This document shows positions 51,411 to 60,516 of a DNA stretch of 64,000 nt, piece by piece (the stretch's first letter is position 1; the number at the start of each line of letters is the position of its first letter). A program made the position numbers and the translations under genes. Source of the DNA: F23-D06 sp963620035 (GTDB taxonomy: Bacteria; Bacteroidota; Bacteroidia; Bacteroidales; WCHB1-69). Below the pieces are notes generated by a model that made no database searches, was not told where the DNA came from, and worked only from the letters and a program-made list of their open reading frames with translations. The stretch lies in NCBI GenBank assembly GCA_963620035.1, contig CAVEXN010000010.1:1-64000 (forward strand), given 5' to 3'.

Positions 51411-52277
51411 ATGAACAACCTTTCAGAGTTCTTCAAAAGAAATTTTCATTATTTCTTGTTCGTGTTGCTAATGATCATCAGCTTCGTGTCAATACGCAAA
51501 TCGATGGCATACAGCCAATACAAGTTAGACATGGCATGCCAGAGCATCATCGGCCCCATGCAGCAGAAATGGGCAGAAACCCTGCATCGTTTCAGTCTCG
51601 GCAAGGAAAACGAAGAACTCGCGCGACAGAACATCGCCCTTCTCCGCGAGCATGGCAACATGTTCATGGAGAAGAGCGACACTGTTCTGACGATGAAAAG
51701 CAAAACCGACTCGCTGCACCCGGTCAGCGTGCGGCTTTACGACTACACTCTCGCCCACGTCATCTACAACTCCACCGACCGGGTCGCCAACTGCATCATC
51801 CTTGACAAAGGTGCCAGAGACGGCATAGAAAAGGAGATGGCCGTCACTTCCCCGCAGGGCGTTGTCGGCGTGGTGCAAGAGGTGTCCGACAATTTCGCAT
51901 ACGTCCTCCCCGTATTGAACCGGAACTCGCGCATCAACGCCATCGTGTCGCCCCTCAACCAGGTTGGCACCATCGTGTGGGAGGGTACAGATCCCGAAAC
52001 AGCCCTGTTGGAAAACATCCCTCAGCACCTTGAAATCAACATCGGCGATTCCGTGCTCACCAGCGGGTACTCCCGCATCTTTCCCCGCGGACTTTTCATC
52101 GGTTCCGTCAAAGAGGTCTCTTCAGGGAATAATGCCAGTTTTCTGACCATAAAGGTGAAACTGGGCGCCGACTTCTCAAGGCTCAACACCGTCTATCTGA
52201 TTCGGAATCTCTTCAAGTCCGAAATCGACTCGCTCAAGGCAAAACAAGATTCTGTCAATGCTAAACTGCTCAATTAA
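51411..52277 (+). CDS. mreC: Rod shape-determining protein MreC
   Basis: 288 residues. Short cytoplasmic start, one membrane helix (HYFLFVLLMIISFVSI), a coiled segment (about 40-100) and the periplasmic beta-domain with DKGARDGIEKEMAV, GVVGVVQEVSDNFAYVLPVLNRNSRINAIV and VLTSGYSRIFPRGLFIGSV, all typical. It organises cell-wall elongation with MreB, MreD and PBP2. It follows iorB by 18 bp; mreB is not adjacent. Confidence 0.93.
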   Translation: MNNLSEFFKRNFHYFLFVLLMIISFVSIRKSMAYSQYKLDMACQSIIGPMQQKWAETLHRFSLGKENEELARQNIALLREHGNMFMEKSDTVLTMKSKTDSLHPVSVRLYDYTLAHVIYNSTDRVANCIILDKGARDGIEKEMAVTSPQGVVGVVQEVSDNFAYVLPVLNRNSRINAIVSPLNQVGTIVWEGTDPETALLENIPQHLEINIGDSVLTSGYSRIFPRGLFIGSVKEVSSGNNASFLTIKVKLGADFSRLNTVYLIRNLFKSEIDSLKAKQDSVNAKLLN

Positions 52278-52280
52278 AGG

Positions 52281-52805
52281 ATGAATAACGTAACGGCAAA
52301 CATATTGCGTTTCCTTGTACTGCTCCTCCTTCAGGTGTTTTTATGTGACTATATCCACCTGTTCGGTTTTATCACACCGGCAATCTATCTGCTTGCGCTT
52401 TTCCTGCTGCCCCTCGACTTGCCTAAGTCTGCACAGTACCTTATCGGATTTGCAACAGGTTTCATTGTCGATATGTTCGGCCACACATTAGGGGTGAACG
52501 CAGCGGCCTGCACAGTCATCATGTTCCTACGCCCCTCCTTGACCCGTTTTCTGAACGGACGGAAAGTGAGCGATACGGTTGACAAGCCCATACCGGGAGT
52601 CAAGGACTTCAAATGGCTCGTCCTTTTTGCCACAGTGCTGACATCAGTACACCAGACCATGGTCATCATGATTGAAACCGCCACGTTCAGCCATTTCGGG
52701 CACACCCTGATGTGCATTTTGGGGAACAGCGTTCTGACCGCTTTCTTCATCCTCTGCACCGAGTATATCTTCTATCCCGTAAAAGGCAAAGGCAAAGACA
52801 AATAG
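52281..52805 (+). CDS. mreD: Rod shape-determining protein MreD
   Basis: 174 residues with five or six membrane segments. DYIHLFGFITPAIYLLALFLLPLDLP and GFATGFIVDMFGHTLGVNAAACTVIMFLRP follow the MreD pattern. Three bp after mreC. In many Bacteroidetes pbp2 and rodA come next; here a TamL-type gene does. Confidence 0.9.
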   Translation: MNNVTANILRFLVLLLLQVFLCDYIHLFGFITPAIYLLALFLLPLDLPKSAQYLIGFATGFIVDMFGHTLGVNAAACTVIMFLRPSLTRFLNGRKVSDTVDKPIPGVKDFKWLVLFATVLTSVHQTMVIMIETATFSHFGHTLMCILGNSVLTAFFILCTEYIFYPVKGKGKDK

Positions 52806-52809
52806 CAAA

Positions 52810-55209
52810 ATGAAATCACGGGGGAATCTACTGCTGCTTTTCGTCTTTGCCCTGCTATGCTCGTCATGCAGCCCCACGCGGACACTCACCGACCGTCAGC
52901 AGATGCTGATGCGCAACAACGTGACCGTGACGGAAGCCCCAGGCACGGACTTCAGCAACCTTAAGTCCTACTGCCGCCCGATACCAAACACCCGTTTCCT
53001 TAACATTTTTCTGGTCAAACCCCGCTGGTACGCCATGGGGCAGCCGCGATACAGCAAAAGAGACAGCACTTACCACGACGGAAAGATCAGGAAATGGATA
53101 CGCGACAAACTCGGAGAAGAACCCGTACTGATAGACTCTGCCGAGATCGAAAAATCCATCGGGCAGCTGCAGATCGTGATGAAGCAGTCCGGCTATTTCG
53201 ACGCCGAGGTGTCCTGTGAAGTACACATGCGACGCAGAGACCACAAGAAAGCCACCGCCAACTACTTTGTCAAAGCCGGCAACGCCTACCATATCAGTAG
53301 AATAACTTACGACATAGCCATTCCCGAATACAAGAAAATCATTGTTTTAAACAAGAACGAGAGCCTGCTGCGCGAAGGCATGCAGTACAATGAAAACATC
53401 ATCTCGGAAGAGATGACCCGCATCATCAACCTTATACGCAACGAAGGGTATTACTATGTGGAAAAATCAATCCTCAGCTGTGAAGTCTCCTTTGACTTTC
53501 CGGAGGAGACCGCAGGAAACGACACAAACAGCGTATCCTTGACGTTCGTCATGCGGATTCCGGAGACAACAGGAAACACGAACCGATACCTGTACAAATA
53601 CACCTACAACAACGTATTCATCTATCCCTTCTTCAACGCCTCGGCCGCCGTGCCTGCCCGTTACGATACCGTGCTCACCCGGTCGCGGAACAAAAGCGAC
53701 CTCACCAACTACTTTTTCATCACGCCCCGCTACAACTGGATGAACAAGCCTGTCAAAGACTTCCACTACTCCACCATCACCGACGGCATATACACCCGCC
53801 GTGGAATGCCATACTCACAGAACGCCCGTAAAATGAGCAGCCGGGCCATCAGCCGCCTTGACAACTTCAGCGCCTACAGCATCGAGTTTGTCGAGGACGA
53901 GAACCTGTTCGACACCATCAGGCGAACGGGGGTCTTAGACGTGCATTACCGGCTCACACCGATGAAAATACACAGTGTTGGCGGTCAGGTGGACTTGCGC
54001 AACGACAAGTCTGCCATTTCGTTCTCCTATTCCAACCGCAACCTGTTCCGTGGGGCGGAGCACCTGACCGTCAACCTCTCGGGCGGCTATTTCTACTACT
54101 CGCTCAACAACCTGTTCCGCAACGACCGCACCTACGCCTATCCCGAGTTCGTGATTTCGGCCTCGCTCACATTCCCGAACCTTTTCCTTTTCCGTAAAAC
54201 ACAGCGTGAAGACGGCATCAGTTACAGCACCGCCATCAATGCCGGTGTAGGCTACTCCGGACTGTACCACCGGCTGATCTTCAACACCGGACTTACCTAT
54301 CAGCTGAAGCCAAACAATTACATCTCCCACAACATCAGCCCCATCGACATCAGCACAGTCAACAACAACGACAAACGGACGGCGCACATTCTCAACTACG
54401 ACAGTTATCCCGGATCTTACCAACATAAATTCGGGAAATTCTTCCTTCTCTCGTTCAAGTACAGCCTCAACTACATTGTACCCTTCAAGACAGAGAAGAA
54501 GAAACACAACATGTTGTTCTCGCTCAACCTCGAATCGTCGGGCATGACCATCGGGGGACTCAATGCGCTCATCAGTCCAAACGAACGTTGGATCCTCAGC
54601 CGCAACCATCTCGACAGTACCGGATACGAATACACCAGTTTCGAAAAAGTGGAATTCATATACAACTATACATACCGCATCAACCCCGAAAACGCTCTTG
54701 CCATGAGACTCTCTGCCGGCGGCATCATCCCGATAGGCAAAGGTTCATACATTCCCTACGAACGGGGATTCTATATGGGCACCAGCAACAGTATGCGCGG
54801 CTGGGGATACCGCGGTCTGGGGCCCGGTTCCTACGAGCGGCAGAAAGACAGCCTTTTCACGGGTGACATCATGTTGGAATTGAACCTCGAGTACCGGGGC
54901 ACTATCTACAATTCATTCAAGTTCGGGATATTTGCAGACCTTGGCAACATCTGGCTCGCCAAAAAAAACGCAGACATGCCCAATGCCGACTTTGACTTCC
55001 GGCGGTTTTACCGTGAACTTGCCCTTGACGTGGGCGCAGGATTGCGGCTTGACTTCGACTTCCTGATCATCCGTGTTGACTATGCGTTGCCCGTATATGA
55101 CCCTACGCGCACGTCTTGGGGGCGTTGGATAAACAGCCAATGGTTTCACGGCAGCCGTAAACTCAAGTGGATGGACGGCTTCAAACTCGCTTTCGGATAT
55201 GCTTTCTGA
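52810..55209 (+). CDS. Lipidated TamA-like outer-membrane assembly protein (TamL type)
   Basis: 799 residues. Lipoprotein signal (LLLFVFALLCSSC). The N-terminal half has POTRA-like segments; the C-terminal third is an Omp85-type barrel with the RG(F/Y)-like motif in NSMRGWGYRGLGPGS and a C-terminal strand ending GFKLAFGYAF. Bacteroidetes have a lipid-anchored TamA relative (TamL) that acts with TamB in envelope building; this fits well. It lies 4 bp after mreD. A plain BamA is longer and has no lipid signal, so it is less likely. Confidence 0.87.
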   Translation: MKSRGNLLLLFVFALLCSSCSPTRTLTDRQQMLMRNNVTVTEAPGTDFSNLKSYCRPIPNTRFLNIFLVKPRWYAMGQPRYSKRDSTYHDGKIRKWIRDKLGEEPVLIDSAEIEKSIGQLQIVMKQSGYFDAEVSCEVHMRRRDHKKATANYFVKAGNAYHISRITYDIAIPEYKKIIVLNKNESLLREGMQYNENIISEEMTRIINLIRNEGYYYVEKSILSCEVSFDFPEETAGNDTNSVSLTFVMRIPETTGNTNRYLYKYTYNNVFIYPFFNASAAVPARYDTVLTRSRNKSDLTNYFFITPRYNWMNKPVKDFHYSTITDGIYTRRGMPYSQNARKMSSRAISRLDNFSAYSIEFVEDENLFDTIRRTGVLDVHYRLTPMKIHSVGGQVDLRNDKSAISFSYSNRNLFRGAEHLTVNLSGGYFYYSLNNLFRNDRTYAYPEFVISASLTFPNLFLFRKTQREDGISYSTAINAGVGYSGLYHRLIFNTGLTYQLKPNNYISHNISPIDISTVNNNDKRTAHILNYDSYPGSYQHKFGKFFLLSFKYSLNYIVPFKTEKKKHNMLFSLNLESSGMTIGGLNALISPNERWILSRNHLDSTGYEYTSFEKVEFIYNYTYRINPENALAMRLSAGGIIPIGKGSYIPYERGFYMGTSNSMRGWGYRGLGPGSYERQKDSLFTGDIMLELNLEYRGTIYNSFKFGIFADLGNIWLAKKNADMPNADFDFRRFYRELALDVGAGLRLDFDFLIIRVDYALPVYDPTRTSWGRWINSQWFHGSRKLKWMDGFKLAFGYAF

Positions 55210-55222
55210 AAGGTTTTCGGTA

Positions 55223-55247
55223 CTGTGTTTTGGCCGGATGAACACAG
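55223..55247 (+). terminator. Weak hairpin after the TamL-type gene
   Basis: CTGTGTT (55223-55229) and AACACAG (55241-55247) with an 11-nt loop. A short T-rich run (CTTTTA) follows about 7 nt later, so termination is uncertain. Confidence 0.35.
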
Positions 55248-55289
55248 AGACCAACTTTTAAGCATGCTTGGAAAGACACCTGCAGAAAG

Positions 55290-56780
55290 CTATTCTATCT
55301 CCTCAATGATCCTGTTCAGCCCGAGGAACTCTGCGCATGTGAGTGCCGCTCCTATTGTGACGCCAAGGATACCATGCGAGTTGATATTCTGACCCGTCAT
55401 GAAGAGGTTCGGTATCTTAGTACGCTGAAAAACAAGCGTCTGTGTTGGGAAATTCTTGTCACGCAACACGCCGTACATTGAGCCGTGACATGTTGCCGTA
55501 TAGTCGCGGTATGTGAGCGGCGAAGAGGTTGTGTAGCCTTCAATGGAACTGCGGATGCCGGGAAAAGATTCTTCCAGGACATCGAGGTAATGCTCGGCCG
55601 TCTGCTGCTTGAATGCTTCGTAGTCAGCGCCACGCCGCCCGGTATGCGTACCTGACCAACGTTCTGTCTCTTCGTATTTCATATAGCCGATCATCTCTGC
55701 GCTTTGGGCCCACCGTTGGTCCGGTTCTATGCACTGGTGCATAAACAGGTAATTATAGACAGCGTCGCCCGCCTTACGGTTTGCTGCCTTCCACACGTCA
55801 TTACCGCGATACCAGAAGAAATTGCGGTTGAGGTACGGCACACTGTTCTCCTTGAATTTCATATAGACCGTGAAGTTGGCGATGCTGTTTTGCAGACAAC
55901 AGATGCGTTCGCGGTACACCTTGCGGATAAGCTTAGAATCGACCATATTGATGGTAGCCTGCGGATGGACATTAGAGATGACAGACTTGGCTCGTACCAA
56001 CTCGCCCGAAGCCAGTTCAACGCCCACAGCCTTGCTGTCGTCGCAAACAATTCGCCGCACCTCGCTGGATGTGCGCAATTCGCCGCCGAATCCACGTATT
56101 GAACGGGCCAGCGAATGCGCAATGGTGTCACCGCCGCCCACAATGCGCCACGCACTCTGAATGTAGAAATTGTTAATGAGGGCGTGAATATATGTCGGAG
56201 TGCTGTTCTTGATGCCGGCATAGAGCGGCAGATTTGCAGCCAACACATTCTGCAATTCCGGATTCTTCGTAACGGAAGCGATGAAATCATTGACACTGCT
56301 CTTGACATAACTCGCCTCGATGAAAACATGTTCCTCCACCTTGCGGAGATTATACAGCGGCGAAGTGTCTGCTATGGCGCGAATGCGTCGCACATATTCC
56401 TTGATTTCGGAGCGGGAGGACGGGAAACTTTCGCTGAGCGTTTCTATAAAGTTCTCATAACCGGAGGCATAACGGTACTGTTTGCCGCCAATGTTGTAAA
56501 TATCATATCCGTCCTCATCCAGTCGATTGAGTTTCACGTTTCCGGAGAGTCCCAAATACTTGAAGAGCCTGTCCATAATTTGCCCCTCCATCATGCTGCC
56601 GATATAGTGCATTCCCGTATCAAAAGAAACACCGAACCGGCGGAAAGTCTGCAGACATCCGCCAATCTGTACGTTCTTTTCGAGAAGCAGCACTTTAAAT
56701 CCGTTCTTGCTTAAAATATAGCCGCACACCAATCCGCCGAGGCCTGTGCCTAAAATCACAATATCGTATGAGTTGTCCAT
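55290..56780 (-). CDS. CrtI/RetSat-like FAD-dependent oxidoreductase
   Basis: 496 residues. N-terminal FAD loop VILGTGLGGLVCGYILS with EKN after the second strand, then the phytoene-desaturase/retinol-saturase layout: FDTGMHYIGSM, GGGDTIAHSLARSI, and the C-terminal GQNINSHGILGVTIGAALTCAEFLG. It probably acts on a long-chain or polyene lipid. Its ATG directly abuts the stop of the RND/MMPL-acyltransferase-methyltransferase gene, so the two are surely co-transcribed. Substrate unknown. Confidence 0.85.
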   Translation of the reverse strand: MDNSYDIVILGTGLGGLVCGYILSKNGFKVLLLEKNVQIGGCLQTFRRFGVSFDTGMHYIGSMMEGQIMDRLFKYLGLSGNVKLNRLDEDGYDIYNIGGKQYRYASGYENFIETLSESFPSSRSEIKEYVRRIRAIADTSPLYNLRKVEEHVFIEASYVKSSVNDFIASVTKNPELQNVLAANLPLYAGIKNSTPTYIHALINNFYIQSAWRIVGGGDTIAHSLARSIRGFGGELRTSSEVRRIVCDDSKAVGVELASGELVRAKSVISNVHPQATINMVDSKLIRKVYRERICCLQNSIANFTVYMKFKENSVPYLNRNFFWYRGNDVWKAANRKAGDAVYNYLFMHQCIEPDQRWAQSAEMIGYMKYEETERWSGTHTGRRGADYEAFKQQTAEHYLDVLEESFPGIRSSIEGYTTSSPLTYRDYTATCHGSMYGVLRDKNFPTQTLVFQRTKIPNLFMTGQNINSHGILGVTIGAALTCAEFLGLNRIIEEIE

Positions 56781-59700
56781 CTATTTCAATAACGTCAGTT
56801 CGTCCAATACCAGGTTGAATCCCTTTTTGTCCGGCGGTGTCGCTGAATAGGTCAAATTTGGCGGCACTGCCGTGCAGTTTCTTGCAATGTCAATGTTATC
56901 TGTGTCGGCTTCGCAAGCAGTCACCGACACATCGCGCCGCAGCAAGGCAGCCAGCAGCGAAAGTTCCCCGTATCCGCAATTCAGGAAGAGCAGCGTCCCG
57001 TTTTCGGGCACCGCTTTCAATGCGTCTGCAAGCTGCTGCTTGGCGCGCATTTTCTTGCGGCATGACAAGGAAACTTCTTTTCCTTTGTATAGGTAACTGC
57101 GCCAAACCTGATCCTGCAGATAGTCGGGGGTCTCGCACTCCGTACGCAAACGTCCATACATGTCGCGACACTCGCGACACACCAGCCGGGAAATCTCACG
57201 ACATGTCTTGCCTTTCCTTAAATCAGCATTTTCTGGAGTTATGCGATCGCCAATCAGCAGAGTGACACTACCCTTGTGAACCATCGTCTCATGTTTGGGC
57301 AACATGTCGCGGGTGCCGTGCAGCACAATCGGAAGAATGTCCATACCCAGTTCCTCCGCCATAAAGAAAGCCCCTTGATGAAAACGGCCGACGCCATTGT
57401 TTTCAGAACGTGTCCCTTCCGGGAACACCAGCAAAGAGTACCCTTTGGCTGCCATCTCCCGTATTTTTTTCAAATTCTGTTCCATACCATTCGACACGGG
57501 CATTGAGTCGCTGTAGCGAAGCACACTCCGGTAGAAGGGCATATTCCAGGCCCATTCGTTGGTGAGCACTATCAGTTTCGGCGTCATAGCAAGCGTATAG
57601 AGCAAGTCGAGGTGCGACTGGTGGTTGCAGACGATGACCGCCGGCCTGCTGAAATCCTCCCCGTTCGGGTTGACAACCCGGAACGAAGTGCCCGGAAGAA
57701 TCCGTACAAGCCCTTTCATCATCAACTGCAGGAGACGGTGGAACAGCAGCCGGCGCCTGTCTGTACGGCGACCTGTTCCCAGCAACACAAAACCGAAAAG
57801 CTTAATCACGATAAAGCCGAAAATGAAATAGATCACTCCGGCAATCATCATAAAGATGCTCATAATAGTCACGGGGCATCTGCGCAGATTCCCGTTGCGG
57901 GTAGTCAGCCATTTGAACAACGCCGGCGGCACAATGTAGGCCATCAGGACAACCGAGAACATGCCGACAACCGTCACTTCTGCAAGCGAACGCATAGCAG
58001 GATGCTTGGCAAACATCAGCATCCCGATGCCTATAAACATTATAGAAGCAGACAAGACGATGGAATTCTTGAATTGCGACACAATCTTCCGGCCGCTGGC
58101 ATACTCATATATCAACCCTTCGGTGACAAAAATAGAATAATCATCTCCCATTCCGAAGATGAAAGTTGCCAAAATGACATTTACAATATTGAAGCGTATG
58201 CCGGTCATGCCCATAATGCCCAATATCCAGATCCAGGCGATGACTAAGGGCAGGAAAGCGGTAAGGCAGAGTTCGATTCTGCCGAACGAGAACAGCAGGA
58301 ACACGAACACGATGAATCCGCAAATGTAAAGTACATAGTCGAAATCGTCAGAAAGTGCCGACACCAACCGTGAGGCTATCGACGATTCGGTAAAGGAGAA
58401 CACGTCAGGATGTCGGTTGTTGAGACGTTCCTCAACACGGGGGGCTTGACTCTTTTCCACTTGCAGGATATTAAAAACGAGGGCCTTGTCCTCTTCAACC
58501 GACACATATTCAGCTGCGGGGCCATTGCGTACGGGGTCGAAAAAGCCCTCGTCCTGCACTCGGTATGGCCTGGAGACGATTTCCTTGCACCTGTCAAAAG
58601 CCGACGGTGCAAAACCGTTGTGGGCGGCAGCCCGGTCAAGTCTGTCGAAGAAGACCTCGCGCCGTCCTTGCCAAAAACGCTCCCAACGGCGGAGGCGCTC
58701 TTCCTGCATGCTGTGCGACGGCAGGAATGTGGCAATGCCGCTGACACTTCGCACCGCCGTGTCGCAACGGAGCGAGTCGAGCAGCGCATATACATCCTCG
58801 TATGCCGTCAATGCCTCATCCAGACCCGCACCCTCTGCGATGCAATAAACCGTGGCCAAAGAGGTATCCGCAGCCGCACGCAATTTGTCGAATGTCTCCC
58901 GCTGCTCCTTTGTCATATAATTGATATGGTGCATATCCGTGTCGAATGAGGTACGGAACGAGAACACGTAAAACAGAACCGTGAGAACGAGAACTGCTGC
59001 AAACAGTCCTTTCACATTCTCGGGACGACTTTCGGCAACGTGCTTGAAAGTGAGTTCGCGCGATTTCCCGGAGAACCTTCGCCCCATCAGGTGCGGCAGG
59101 AAAAGCAGCACAAACAACATGGTGCCAATTAACAGAAGGGCGGCAAAAAGACCAAGGTCGCGCATCGCATCAGAACTGATGAAGAGCAAACTGAGGAAAG
59201 CCCCGACCGTCGTGACGTTGCCGACAAGCAACGGGCTGACCACTTCACGGATAATCTGCTCCTTGTTGTCCGTGCGCTTGAAGTGCGAGAGAAAATGGAT
59301 GGGATAATTGATGGCGATGCCGATGATGACAGAAGCCACGCCGACGGCAATGACCGAAACCGGATTTTTGAACAGGGCAATGGCACCTAAGGCGAACAAC
59401 CCACCAAAAGCAGTGCATGCCACAATCAGCAGAATACTTCTGACGTTGCGGTAGTAATAATAGAGCAACGCCACAATAAGGAGCAGAGACAGCGCGATGG
59501 CCATCAAACTGTCCCGTTTTATCTGTTGCGCATTGGTCAATGAAATCTGCGTCGCCCCGAAGCAACGCAGTTGCACCTGCCCGTCCGTTTCGCGGGCGGC
59601 CGAAGCCATGGCTTTTTCGATATTGCTGACCAACAAGGCATTGTTCTTGGTTTCGCTGAGCGGATAGGCTGAATTGACTATCAGCATAGCTTCTTTCCCG

Positions 59701-60323
59701 TCCTTGGAGAAAATATAGCCGTTGTCGGTGTTATAATTGTCATTCAGACGGAAAGACTCCAAAGATTGCAGGAGGCGGGAGGAAAAAAACAGCGGGTCGC
59801 GTTCAATGACGGCCCGCATCACCGGCACGGGAGCGGCCACCAGTTTCCGCGTTTCGGACAAACGTCTGCCTATCGCTTCTTCGCTCATCATAGAATCCAT
59901 GCGCATGTAGTCCTCTTCCGAAAGGAAATAGGGCATATTCTCGACCACAAAAGACACCAGGTCATTTACCGTCTGGTCATCCACTTGGTACAAAAGCGAT
60001 TTCACGAGATGGAGCGAGTCGTTATCAGACAATTCGCGGGCTGTATGATCCACGGCCGACATCAGCAGTTGCGGGTCGGGGGTATTTGTCGTATCAGCCA
60101 TGGATATGCTGACAACCAGTTTGTTGTCGCCGCCAAGATGCTCGTAGGCATAATTGACGCGGGCGTTCTCCTTGCTGCCGGGAAGGAAACGGCTGATGTC
60201 CTCTACAAAGTCGAGGCGCAAGGCACTCAAGACGCAAAGCACTGTGATGACGGCCAAGAGCACCCACATCAAAAAGGGGTGTTTCTCGAAATGCCGGTAA
60301 AGCGAGACAAACAACCTTTTCAT
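56781..60323 (-). CDS. Fused RND/MMPL exporter, lysophospholipid-type acyltransferase and methyltransferase
   Basis: About 1180 residues from ATG 60323, preceded by GGAGG and a promoter at 60343; an ORF extension to 60458 crosses that promoter. Residues 1-850 are an RND/MMPL exporter with two repeats (membrane helix HPFLMWVLLAVITVLCVLSAL, FSSRLLQSLES and the helices after). Residues about 880-1050 are a PlsC acyltransferase with NHQSHLD (900-906) and FPEGTRS (968-974). The last 70-80 residues are a SAM-methyltransferase-like fold (FLNCGYGELSLLA at 1113). This trifunctional layout is known in Bacteroidetes; its product is not established. Similar parts occur in aryl-polyene and flexirubin clusters, but no ketosynthase or ACP lies here. 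Confidence 0.88.
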   Translation of the reverse strand: MKRLFVSLYRHFEKHPFLMWVLLAVITVLCVLSALRLDFVEDISRFLPGSKENARVNYAYEHLGGDNKLVVSISMADTTNTPDPQLLMSAVDHTARELSDNDSLHLVKSLLYQVDDQTVNDLVSFVVENMPYFLSEEDYMRMDSMMSEEAIGRRLSETRKLVAAPVPVMRAVIERDPLFFSSRLLQSLESFRLNDNYNTDNGYIFSKDGKEAMLIVNSAYPLSETKNNALLVSNIEKAMASAARETDGQVQLRCFGATQISLTNAQQIKRDSLMAIALSLLLIVALLYYYYRNVRSILLIVACTAFGGLFALGAIALFKNPVSVIAVGVASVIIGIAINYPIHFLSHFKRTDNKEQIIREVVSPLLVGNVTTVGAFLSLLFISSDAMRDLGLFAALLLIGTMLFVLLFLPHLMGRRFSGKSRELTFKHVAESRPENVKGLFAAVLVLTVLFYVFSFRTSFDTDMHHINYMTKEQRETFDKLRAAADTSLATVYCIAEGAGLDEALTAYEDVYALLDSLRCDTAVRSVSGIATFLPSHSMQEERLRRWERFWQGRREVFFDRLDRAAAHNGFAPSAFDRCKEIVSRPYRVQDEGFFDPVRNGPAAEYVSVEEDKALVFNILQVEKSQAPRVEERLNNRHPDVFSFTESSIASRLVSALSDDFDYVLYICGFIVFVFLLFSFGRIELCLTAFLPLVIAWIWILGIMGMTGIRFNIVNVILATFIFGMGDDYSIFVTEGLIYEYASGRKIVSQFKNSIVLSASIMFIGIGMLMFAKHPAMRSLAEVTVVGMFSVVLMAYIVPPALFKWLTTRNGNLRRCPVTIMSIFMMIAGVIYFIFGFIVIKLFGFVLLGTGRRTDRRRLLFHRLLQLMMKGLVRILPGTSFRVVNPNGEDFSRPAVIVCNHQSHLDLLYTLAMTPKLIVLTNEWAWNMPFYRSVLRYSDSMPVSNGMEQNLKKIREMAAKGYSLLVFPEGTRSENNGVGRFHQGAFFMAEELGMDILPIVLHGTRDMLPKHETMVHKGSVTLLIGDRITPENADLRKGKTCREISRLVCRECRDMYGRLRTECETPDYLQDQVWRSYLYKGKEVSLSCRKKMRAKQQLADALKAVPENGTLLFLNCGYGELSLLAALLRRDVSVTACEADTDNIDIARNCTAVPPNLTYSATPPDKKGFNLVLDELTLLK

Positions 60324-60342
60324 CCTCCAAAAATTGAAGCTG

Positions 60343-60350
60343 CAAAGATA
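60343..60350 (-). promoter_or_regulatory. Bacteroidetes -7 box for the lipid-export pair
   Basis: TATCTTTG followed by C on the minus strand, 20 nt before the ATG at 60323. It decides that start. Confidence 0.65.
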
Positions 60351-60429
60351 ACACAAAACACGCAAACCGCGTTTTTTTGACAATGTGCAAAAAATACGGG
60401 CGCCCGTTTGCAGAAAGCCTGAATAGCTG

Positions 60430-60437
60430 TATCTTTG
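60430..60437 (+). promoter_or_regulatory. Bacteroidetes -7 box for the 60517 gene
   Basis: TATCTTTG followed by C, 79 nt before the ATG at 60517. It lies 80 bp from the promoter of the divergent gene. Confidence 0.6.
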
Positions 60438-60516
60438 CGCCTCTGTGAAAGCCGTCAATTACGGAAGTAAGACGCAGCGGGCGGCAAAAAACACAAACAT
60501 CCATTGACACAGCATT

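Noticed and set aside
55290..60323. Calling this pair an aryl-polyene or flexirubin cluster
   Set aside because: No ketosynthase, acyl carrier protein, dehydratase, ketoreductase or aromatic starter gene is present in the window.
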